A stretch of DNA of 37,803 nucleotides from Clostridia bacterium (GTDB lineage Bacteria; Bacillota; Clostridia; Christensenellales; Aristaeellaceae): NCBI GenBank assembly GCA_024404245.1, contig JAKSQH010000013.1, positions 1 through 37,803 of the forward strand, in the 5' to 3' direction. The notes under the pieces were generated by a model. The model made no database searches and was not told where the DNA came from. It saw only the letters and a program-made list of their open reading frames with translations. Below, piece by piece: positions 16,112 to 22,339 of this stretch (position 1 is its first letter; each line of letters starts with the position of its first letter). Both the position numbers and the translations under genes were made by a program.

Positions 16112-16268
16112 GCTGAGGAATGACCGGGTTCTTCACAGGATTCCGGAAATCAGAAAAATCAGGTCATTTATAACGGTATCTTCAGCCTGACGGATCGATC
16201 GGACGCAAATCCCCGTCATCGGGCCGAAATGCCGCGAAAGCAATCGGGAAGGGAGAAATGCTTCGGGG

Positions 16269-16297
16269 GTGAAATCCTGAAGGGAAAATGATATAAT
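16269..16297 (+). promoter_or_regulatory. Promoter of the second MATE gene
   Basis: A perfect TATAAT at 16292-16297 has a moderate -35 (GTGAAA, 16269-16274) at 17 bases. The start site should fall near 16304, almost on an upstream ATG at 16306, which argues that translation begins at the TTG at 16321. Confidence 0.65.
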
Positions 16298-16320
16298 CGG
16301 CAGGTATGGAGGGAAATACC

Positions 16321-17721
16321 TTGAGTGAGATGATTGAAAAGCCACAGGAAAACCCGGGGAAAACAAAAAAGGACCGGAATAACCTGACGGAAGGACCAAT
16401 CCTTTCCGGACTGTTGGCCTTTACGGTACCGTTTTTGCTTTCCAACCTGCTTCAAACGCTTTACGGAACGGTGGATACGCTGGTCATCGGCAATTACGGA
16501 GCGACTTCCGGCGTATCGGCGGTGGCCTGCGGAGCGCAGCTGCTGTCGCTGTTCACCTTCCTGGCAATCGGTCTGTCCGCGGGCGGAACGGTACTGGTCA
16601 GCCAGAGCATCGGCGCGAAGAATGCCCGGCAGGCGGCCGGGCTGGTCGGTAACCTGATTATTGACTTTGCGGCGGTCAGCCTGCTGCTGGCGGGGCTGTC
16701 GGCGACTTTCTCCCCGGTCTTTCTGGGATGGCTGAATGTACCGCAGGAAGCGATGGCGGAAGCAACGGTCTATATGCGGATCTGCAGTCTGGGGATCCCG
16801 CTGATCATTGGATATAACATCGTTTGTGCACTGCTGAGAGCTATGGGCGACAGCACAAGCCCGTTGATTTTTGTGGCGGTTGCCTGCGGAATCAACATCG
16901 CGGGTGATCTGCTGCTGACCGGCGTACTGGGCATGGGTGTCGCGGGTGTGGCGATTGCCACGGTAGCGGCGCAGGGCGTCAGCTTTGTATTCGGCCTGGT
17001 ATTCATCATGAAAAAAGGCATGTCCTTCCCGTTCGGCAGGAAGGACATCCGTTTCAGCGCGCCCGTAACGGCACAGATCTTCAAGGTCGGCATTCCGATG
17101 GGGATCCAGAGTGTGCTGATTAATATCAGTTTCATGTTCATCACGGCGATTATCAACTCGATGGGACTCAGCGCCAGCGCGGCCATGGGCATCGGGGACA
17201 AGATCGTCGGGTTCATGTTTATGCCGCAATCCGCCTTCTCCGCATCGGTGGCCGTGGTGGTCGCGCAGAACTTCGGTGCGGATAAGATGGACCGGGCGAA
17301 TAAAGCCGTGGGATACGCGATCGGGATCAGTTTTGCGATCGAAGCGGTCTGTTTTCTGATCTGCCTGCTGTTCCCGGCCTTCCTGCCGTCCCTGTTTACA
17401 GATGACACAGAAGTGATCGGGATGGCCGGCCTGTATATGAAGGCCTACAGCATTGACGGCATGCTGACGGCGGTCGCGTTCAACCTTTCCGCCCTGCTGA
17501 ACGGTTGCGGCAGGACAACCTTCAACATGGCGCAGAACCTGATTGCGACCTTTCTGGGCAGAATACCGGCTACATGGCTGTTTTCCGGAATGGTGGGAAC
17601 GAATTTGTTTCTCATCGGCTGCGCGGCTCCGGCCAGCACGGTGCTGAGCATTGTGATGCTGGTGGTGTATATTAAGACGAGAATGAAGCATTCATCGGGA
17701 AATGCGGCAAAGCCGGGCTGA
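16321..17721 (+). CDS. MATE-family efflux transporter
   Basis: The 466-residue protein has about 12 membrane helices and the usual twin-half MATE layout. Family segments include QTLYGTVDTLVIGNYGA near the N-terminus, VSQSIGAKNARQA, and in the second half VVAQNFGADKMDRANKA. It should export cationic compounds or metabolites by Na+ or H+ antiport; the substrate is unknown. Unlike the MATE protein at 8.7 kb it has no ATPase tail and normal family length. The TTG at 16321 is chosen because GGAGGG (16308-16313) lies 7 bases upstream. The ATG at 16306 would leave a transcript with almost no leader given the TATAAT at 16292. A terminator overlaps the stop codon, so it is monocistronic. Confidence 0.9.
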   Translation: MSEMIEKPQENPGKTKKDRNNLTEGPILSGLLAFTVPFLLSNLLQTLYGTVDTLVIGNYGATSGVSAVACGAQLLSLFTFLAIGLSAGGTVLVSQSIGAKNARQAAGLVGNLIIDFAAVSLLLAGLSATFSPVFLGWLNVPQEAMAEATVYMRICSLGIPLIIGYNIVCALLRAMGDSTSPLIFVAVACGINIAGDLLLTGVLGMGVAGVAIATVAAQGVSFVFGLVFIMKKGMSFPFGRKDIRFSAPVTAQIFKVGIPMGIQSVLINISFMFITAIINSMGLSASAAMGIGDKIVGFMFMPQSAFSASVAVVVAQNFGADKMDRANKAVGYAIGISFAIEAVCFLICLLFPAFLPSLFTDDTEVIGMAGLYMKAYSIDGMLTAVAFNLSALLNGCGRTTFNMAQNLIATFLGRIPATWLFSGMVGTNLFLIGCAAPASTVLSIVMLVVYIKTRMKHSSGNAAKPG

Positions 17722-17736
17722 AAACCGGCTGTTTTT
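17711..17736 (+). terminator. Intrinsic terminator overlapping the MATE stop codon
   Basis: AGCCGG (17711-17716) pairs with CCGGCT (17725-17730) around an 8-base loop that includes the stop codon, followed by G and five T (17732-17736). It is short but placed as expected. Confidence 0.65.
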
Positions 17737-17899
17737 CTCGATCCTGAAGGAAGAATTTGGACGTGTCTTTCCGTTTGAAAGGAATTCCGCCGAAAAGCTG
17801 AGCGACTTCGCCGTACGGAATTATTCGGTCTGATACACTTCAGAAAAATTATTTTTTTTGCCGGGAAGCTTTTTCATTACCGCAACGTTGAATAAGTGT

Positions 17900-17965
17900 C
17901 ACCGCCGTCAGACACACCGGCGGTGCACCGGAACCGGACCGGAGCGTTCCGCGCGCGGGAACGCT
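17900..17965 (+). other. Two consecutive GC-rich hairpins upstream of the SH3 gene
   Basis: Hairpin 1 is CACCGCCG (17900-17907) with CGGCGGTG (17918-17925). Hairpin 2 is AGCGTTCC (17943-17950) with GGAACGCT (17958-17965), followed by only three T. They lie in the 283-base gap between the MATE stop and the SH3 start, which otherwise shows an A/T-rich stretch near 17844-17860 and no convincing promoter. They may form a structured leader or a weak attenuator; no known riboswitch was recognised. Confidence 0.45.
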
Positions 17966-18004
17966 TTGACGAAGGCAACAAGATAAAAAACGGAGGCATT
18001 CATA

Positions 18005-18541
18005 ATGAAAAAGTTTACCGCGATTCTGGCAGTTCTGATGCTCACCCTGTCTGTTCTCGTTCCCCTGACCGGTGCCTGTGCCGGTGATGATGAAGCTATA
18101 CAGTACTATATTGTTACCGAAAACGGTCTGACCGTGAACCTGCGTTCCCGGCCCGAGGGTTCCCTCATCACCCGTCTCGGTGTGGGCAAACCCGTAACCC
18201 TGATCAGTGATGACGGCAGCGGCTGGACAAAGATCTCCGCCAAGGTGGACGGCGAGATCCTCAAGGGCTATGTCATGAGCGAATTCCTGACCGACGTGGA
18301 CCCGACCGAGCTGCCCCAGACCTTCGAGGATGTGCGCCGCTTCACGGTCACCGTATCCCCCAGCAAGGGCGAGGACGGGCATATCAACCTGCGTTCGGAA
18401 CCCACCGTCAATTCCGTCTGCCTGCGCTATCTGCACAAGGATGATGTGCTGACCGTTATCGCCGAAAGCAACGCCTGGTACAAGGTCCGCACAGCCCTCG
18501 GTACAACCGGTTATGTGGTCAAGGCGTTTGTGACAAAATAA
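18005..18541 (+). CDS. Secreted protein with two bacterial SH3 domains
   Basis: The 178-residue protein starts with a signal peptide (MKKFTAILAVLMLTLSVLVPLTGACA, cleavage expected after ACA). The mature part holds two SH3b repeats. The first contains VNLRSRPEGSLITRLGVGKPV and ends ILKGYVMSEFL. The second contains INLRSEPTVNSVCLRYLHKDDV and ends TTGYVVKAFVTK, the usual NLRS...G-W-x-K...GYV pattern. Bacterial SH3 domains commonly bind peptidoglycan or its peptide bridges. No hydrolase domain is attached, so it is a binding or modulating protein. GGAGG lies 10 bases before the ATG. The next gene encodes a LysM protein 85 bases downstream with its own promoter, so the two form a cell-wall-themed pair. 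The segment TGAC is not a proper lipobox. Confidence 0.85.
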   Translation: MKKFTAILAVLMLTLSVLVPLTGACAGDDEAIQYYIVTENGLTVNLRSRPEGSLITRLGVGKPVTLISDDGSGWTKISAKVDGEILKGYVMSEFLTDVDPTELPQTFEDVRRFTVTVSPSKGEDGHINLRSEPTVNSVCLRYLHKDDVLTVIAESNAWYKVRTALGTTGYVVKAFVTK

Positions 18542-18555
18542 TTTTTGCGAGGCTG

Positions 18556-18585
18556 TTGCGTCCCTGCCGTTCCCGAACGTATAAT
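18556..18585 (+). promoter_or_regulatory. Promoter of the Gly-Gly-leader LysM gene
   Basis: TTGCGT (18556-18561), an 18-base spacer and a perfect TATAAT (18580-18585), starting just after the SH3 gene. The leader is about 35 bases. Confidence 0.7.
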
Positions 18586-18626
18586 GTATTCAACGGTAAA
18601 AACCGCATAGAAAGGAGTAATGACTG

Positions 18627-18884
18627 ATGGATAACGAAATGCTGGAACTGAATGACGAGATGCTGGATGAGGTTGCCGGCGGCACAGGCAAGCTGGACCC
18701 CAAAAAGCTGACCTGGAATAAGCACAAGACCTACACCGTTGTGAAGGGCGACAGTCTGGCCAGGATCGCCAATAAGATCGGTATTCCGTGGCAGACCCTG
18801 TACGCGCACAACAAGCAGTTCCCGAATCCCCGCCTGATTCACGTCGGCGACAAGGTAAACATTCCCGATCAGGCGAAAATCTGA
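18627..18884 (+). CDS. LysM protein with double-glycine (bacteriocin-type) leader
   Basis: The 85-residue protein begins with a 19-residue acidic segment, MDNEMLELNDEMLDEVAGG. This matches the class II bacteriocin/RiPP leader pattern (L-x-x-x-x-L-x-x-V-x-G-G) normally cut after Gly-Gly by a C39-peptidase ABC exporter. The rest, 66 residues, is mostly one LysM domain (YTVVKGDSLARIANKIGIPW through HVGDKVNIP), a peptidoglycan/chitin-binding fold. There is no Sec signal, so export would need a C39-type transporter, not present in this window. AGGAG is 9 bases before the ATG; a nearer out-of-frame ATG at 18620 opens a four-codon frame (MTDG) ending inside this gene. It has its own promoter and terminator and lies beside a secreted SH3 gene. 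Leader function is inferred from pattern only. Confidence 0.82.
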   Translation: MDNEMLELNDEMLDEVAGGTGKLDPKKLTWNKHKTYTVVKGDSLARIANKIGIPWQTLYAHNKQFPNPRLIHVGDKVNIPDQAKI

Positions 18885-18901
18885 TTCCTTCAGTGAAACC
18901 A

Positions 18902-18936
18902 ACACCCCTCCGGCCGCCGGAAGGGTGTTTTCTTTT
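18902..18936 (+). terminator. Intrinsic terminator of the LysM gene
   Basis: A 12-bp stem with one mismatch (18902-18913 with 18917-18928) and a 3-base loop is followed by TTTTCTTTT. Confidence 0.9.
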
Positions 18937-18970
18937 CGCCGGGGAAATATGTCACGGATTAAAAAAGCTA

Positions 18971-18999
18971 TTGACATTAAACGTTTAAGTTGATAGAAT
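18971..18999 (+). promoter_or_regulatory. Promoter of the LacI-family regulator gene, overlapped by its operator
   Basis: A perfect TTGACA (18971-18976), a 17-base spacer and TAGAAT (18994-18999). The spacer holds the palindrome at 18977-18988, so a bound repressor would block RNA polymerase directly. Confidence 0.88.
18977..18988. promoter_or_regulatory. LacI-family operator (perfect palindrome)
   Basis: TTAAACGTTTAA is a perfect 12-bp palindrome with a central CG, the usual LacI/GalR operator geometry. It lies exactly between -35 and -10 of the regulator promoter. A related 14-mer, CTTAATCGTTTAAG, lies just upstream of the GH31 gene. That this regulator binds both is inferred from position and similarity. 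Confidence 0.78.
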
Positions 19000-19040
19000 G
19001 CAGTCGATGAGACAAATAGTGTTTATACGGGGTATGTACA

Positions 19041-20060
19041 ATGAAACGGGTGAGCATTAAGGATGTGGCTGAAGCCGCGGGTGTTTCCACGGCTACGGTA
19101 AGCTATGTCATTAATGCCCGACCGGACCAGACAATCTCGCCCGAAACCAGTGCCCGGGTGCTGAAAGCGGTCAGGGAGCTCAATTACATCCCCAATTCCG
19201 CCGCGTCCAGCCTCAAAAGCAAAAAGACCAATCTGATCGGTCTTGTAATCCCGCAAACGGAGCCCGGCAAGGAATTCATGTTCTCAAACCCTTTCTACGG
19301 CGATCTGCTTTCATCCATTGAATATTCAGCCCGCCGTGAAGGTTACCATATTCTGCTGTCCGCGCCCGATAACGGGCAAAGCTACATCACCATCGCGCGT
19401 AACCGCGGTGTTGACGGCATTATCATCGTCGGTGCCTATCCGAATGAATGGCTTGATGAGCTTCATTCCCTGTCCATCCCTGTTGTGCTGATCGATACCT
19501 ATGTAAAGGATCCGGTATATCATACCGTCGGCATTGACGACCGTCTCGGCGGCAGAATGGCAACCGAGTATCTGCTCAGCCGCGGTCATCGCGATATCGC
19601 CTTCCTTTCCGGGCAGATTGAGGAGCACGGCGTTGTGCATAAACGCTTTCAGGGGTATAAAGACGCTTTGGAAAGCGCGGGTCTGCCCGTCCGCGATGAA
19701 TACCTTTACACCGGTTCCATTTCCTTTGAATACGCGGAGCAGGCCGCGCGTGAAATGGTCGCGAAAGGCTGCAGGGAAACCGCTGTTTTCGCCACGGCGG
19801 ACGTGATGGGTGTCGGTCTGATCGGCGGGCTTCACAATCTGGGCGTCAGGGTGCCTGATGATATTTCAGTGATCGGCTTCGATGACGGTATTCTGGCAAA
19901 GATGTGCAATCCGCGGCTGACAACAATCCATCAGGATATCGCCGAAAAAGGCGTCACCGCGATCCGGTTTATCATGGATTCCATCAGCGGCGCCACCGAT
20001 AAGCAGGAGAAAATTCTTCCGCTCAGTGTCGTTGAACGGCAATCGGTCCGCCGGATATAA
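19041..20060 (+). CDS. LacI/GalR-family transcriptional repressor of the alpha-glucoside locus
   Basis: The 339-residue cytoplasmic regulator has an N-terminal helix-turn-helix (VSIKDVAEAAGVSTATVSYV, residues 4-23) and hinge helix (NSAASSLKSKKTNLIGLVIP). It is followed by a periplasmic-binding-protein-like sugar sensor domain (about 60-339) with the family segments VDGIIIVGAYP, HTVGIDDRLGGRMATEYL, RGHRDIAFLSG and DDISVIGFDDG. It should repress the genes downstream and itself in the absence of its sugar ligand, probably an alpha-glucoside. Operators are visible in its own promoter and 15 bases before the GH31 start. It is first in a same-strand run of seven genes. The ribosome site is weak (GGGG 8-10 bases before the ATG), fitting a low-abundance regulator. 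Confidence 0.92.
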   Translation: MKRVSIKDVAEAAGVSTATVSYVINARPDQTISPETSARVLKAVRELNYIPNSAASSLKSKKTNLIGLVIPQTEPGKEFMFSNPFYGDLLSSIEYSARREGYHILLSAPDNGQSYITIARNRGVDGIIIVGAYPNEWLDELHSLSIPVVLIDTYVKDPVYHTVGIDDRLGGRMATEYLLSRGHRDIAFLSGQIEEHGVVHKRFQGYKDALESAGLPVRDEYLYTGSISFEYAEQAAREMVAKGCRETAVFATADVMGVGLIGGLHNLGVRVPDDISVIGFDDGILAKMCNPRLTTIHQDIAEKGVTAIRFIMDSISGATDKQEKILPLSVVERQSVRRI

Positions 20061-20093
20061 GTAATAAATCCCATGTTTGTTCTTTTGTGAATA

Positions 20094-20107
20094 CTTAATC
20101 GTTTAAG
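20094..20107. promoter_or_regulatory. Second LacI-family operator, upstream of GH31
   Basis: CTTAATCGTTTAAG is palindromic at all but one symmetric pair and matches the lacI-promoter operator (ATTAAACGTTTAAG) at 12 of 14 positions. It lies in the 62-base gap before GH31. No strong -35/-10 pair is visible in that gap, so the catabolic genes may rely on read-through from the lacI promoter, a weak local promoter, or both. Confidence 0.7.
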
Positions 20108-20122
20108 CACTGAGGAAAAGAT

Positions 20123-22339
20123 ATGCTGAAACACACGGAAACACAACTGGTACCTTTCGAGGATTGCGGGTTCGCCCGCTATCCGGAACTGCCGCTGGCG
20201 GGTGAACCCGTAACCCTCCGTTGCAGGGCGGACGGTTCTTCTTCCGCTCCGGCGCTCCGTATCACGGAAAACGGAAAGACATCAGTCCTGCAGGCGGACG
20301 GGCGCGAAAACAACTGCTATATTTTCCGCACGGGCAGCCGTGAGGCACCGGCCCGGATCCGGTATCAGTTTTTCACGCAGGATGAGGAAACACCGGTTTA
20401 TTCCTATGATGTTCACACCGTGCAGACCGTAATACAGGCCTGTCTTCCGGAAGACGGCTGCGATAACCGGGAGTTGCTCGCCGGGGAGGATCTTCTGATT
20501 ACAGTTGACATGGAAGACGCGCTTGAGATCCGCTACCGGCAGATTCATTCCGCGGGAGCGTCAATTCCGGGTACATACAGTTTCACCAAAAACGGCTGTA
20601 CCGTTTCTTCCGGCGCGGGCGGTCTGCTGTGTGTATCCCGCGGCGGTAAAACGGTGCTGACGCTGACCTCGCTGACGCTCCTCAGAGATTCGGACAACCG
20701 GATCGTCAGGATCACAGAGCACTGGAAAACGACAAACAGACATGTTCTGGGCACCGGTGAAAGGTTCCACCGGGTCGATCAGGCAGGTAGCTCCGCGTCA
20801 GGCACAGTCACTGAGCATTTTACACATCAGGGGGATCAGACATATCTGCCCGTTCCCTTTTTCATGACCGAAAAAGGCTGGAGCTGGTATGACCCGGGAA
20901 TGGTATCCGTTGCCTGTGTCTTTGATGAAAACGCGTTCTCGCTGACCAGGGAAACCGGGCCTTTCACGCCCTGGTCCGATTGTTTTCTGTTCGGTAAACC
21001 GCGGGACATGCTGGCCGGTTTTCTGCGTACCTCCGGCAAGTGCGCGCTGCCGCCGGAATGGGCTTTCGGCGTCTGGATCAGCGGCAACGGCTGGAACTGT
21101 GACGCTGAGGTGGATGAGCAGCTCCGGCAGTTGAAAGAAAACGGCTATCCGGCTTCGGTCATGGTGCTGGAGCAGTGGAGTGATGAACGTACATTCTACA
21201 TCTGGAACAGCGAACGCTTTCCGGCGCCGGAGGCGACGGTTGCACGGATCCGCGAAGCAGGCCTGCATCCCGTGCTCTGGCAGATTCCCGTCATCAAGTA
21301 TGAATGGGACGGCGATCCCGGTCCGCGGCTGTTGCGTGACGAGGCGGAAGCAATCGCGAAAGGTTATGCCGTACAGCGTGAGGACGGTATTCCCTACCGC
21401 GTCACGGAAAGATGGTTCCATAACAGCCTGCTTCCGGACTTTACCAATCCGGACGCGGTTTCCTGGTGGTTTGACAGGCGGAAACACCTGCTTGATATCG
21501 GTATCGAGGGGTTCAAGACGGACGGGGGCGAATTCCTGTTTGACCGCCGTGTCCTCCTCCATGACGGTACATCCGGTCCCGCCGCGCATAACATGTATCC
21601 GTTGCTTTATGAAAAGGCATACGCGGATTTCCTGAAACGGAACAACGTAAACGGCGTCATTTTCAGCCGTGCCGGGTACACCGGCGCCCAAACCGTGCCG
21701 ATTCACTGGGCCGGCGATCAGGTAAGCGAATGGAGCGAACTGCGGGCCCAGTTGACCGCCGGCATTACGGCAGGTCTCTCAGGCGTAATTTTCTGGAGCT
21801 TTGACATCGGCGGTTTCGCCGGTCCGGTTCCGGAACCGGAGCTGTATCTCCGTGCGACGGCCATGGCCTGCTTCTGTCCGGTGATGCAGTGGCACTCGGA
21901 ACCGCGCGGCGGTCAGTTCTCCGGCGGGCCCGGTGAAGGATACAACAACGACAGGAGTCCCTGGAATCTGGCTGAGAAATGGAATGACCCGCGGCTGCTT
22001 GAAATCAGCACCGGCTACGCGAAGCTGAGGGAAACACTGCGCCCGTATCTGTGGCGGGAGGCGCAAAGTTGCGCCGGCGAAAGCAGGCCCATGATGGCGC
22101 ATCTGTGTCTGGACTGGCCGGATGATCCGCGTTCGTGGCTTACGGATGACGAGTATATGCTGGGGCATGAACTGCTGGTCGCGCCGGTTACCGAAAAAGG
22201 GGCGGACAGTCGCACGGTGTGGCTGCCCCGCGGAAAATGGGAAGCATGGTTCACCGGTGAAAAGTACTCAGGCGGGCAGGAAATCAAAGTCGCGTGCCCG
22301 ATCGATTCCATACCTGTTTTCAGGAGGGTGAAAACATGA
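20123..22339 (+). CDS. Glycoside hydrolase family 31 (alpha-glucosidase/alpha-xylosidase-like)
   Basis: The 738-residue protein has an N-terminal beta-sandwich (about 1-290), then a GH31 TIM barrel. The barrel's nucleophile motif reads GFKTDGGEF (Asp467) and its acid/base motif reads HWAGDQVSEW (Asp532), followed by FWSFDIGGFAG and the C-terminal beta domains. GH31 enzymes remove alpha-linked glucose or xylose from non-reducing ends with retention. The loop MVLEQWSDERTFYIWN and the DGGEF form (rather than DxxE of strict maltases) fit alpha-xylosidase or isomaltase-like members, but specificity is not fixed. There is no signal peptide, so it acts on imported oligosaccharide. Its stop overlaps the next gene start by four bases (ATGA), implying translational coupling with the GH65 phosphorylase. 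Confidence 0.92.
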   Translation: MLKHTETQLVPFEDCGFARYPELPLAGEPVTLRCRADGSSSAPALRITENGKTSVLQADGRENNCYIFRTGSREAPARIRYQFFTQDEETPVYSYDVHTVQTVIQACLPEDGCDNRELLAGEDLLITVDMEDALEIRYRQIHSAGASIPGTYSFTKNGCTVSSGAGGLLCVSRGGKTVLTLTSLTLLRDSDNRIVRITEHWKTTNRHVLGTGERFHRVDQAGSSASGTVTEHFTHQGDQTYLPVPFFMTEKGWSWYDPGMVSVACVFDENAFSLTRETGPFTPWSDCFLFGKPRDMLAGFLRTSGKCALPPEWAFGVWISGNGWNCDAEVDEQLRQLKENGYPASVMVLEQWSDERTFYIWNSERFPAPEATVARIREAGLHPVLWQIPVIKYEWDGDPGPRLLRDEAEAIAKGYAVQREDGIPYRVTERWFHNSLLPDFTNPDAVSWWFDRRKHLLDIGIEGFKTDGGEFLFDRRVLLHDGTSGPAAHNMYPLLYEKAYADFLKRNNVNGVIFSRAGYTGAQTVPIHWAGDQVSEWSELRAQLTAGITAGLSGVIFWSFDIGGFAGPVPEPELYLRATAMACFCPVMQWHSEPRGGQFSGGPGEGYNNDRSPWNLAEKWNDPRLLEISTGYAKLRETLRPYLWREAQSCAGESRPMMAHLCLDWPDDPRSWLTDDEYMLGHELLVAPVTEKGADSRTVWLPRGKWEAWFTGEKYSGGQEIKVACPIDSIPVFRRVKT

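Noticed and set aside
16216-17691. A 491-codon open frame on the minus strand across the second MATE gene
   Set aside because: The translation is a low-complexity string of His, Arg, Gln and Asp; the plus strand encodes a clear MATE protein with a promoter and terminator.
17840-17860. Promoter or intrinsic terminator at the A/T-rich run ATTATTTTTTTTG
   Set aside because: No stem precedes the T run and no -35/-10 pair of normal spacing is convincing, so it was not annotated.
18068-18090. Lipobox in the SH3 protein (LTGAC)
   Set aside because: The residue at -3 is Thr and at -2 Gly, not the [LVI][ASTVI][GAS]C pattern, and ACA directly after fits signal peptidase I.
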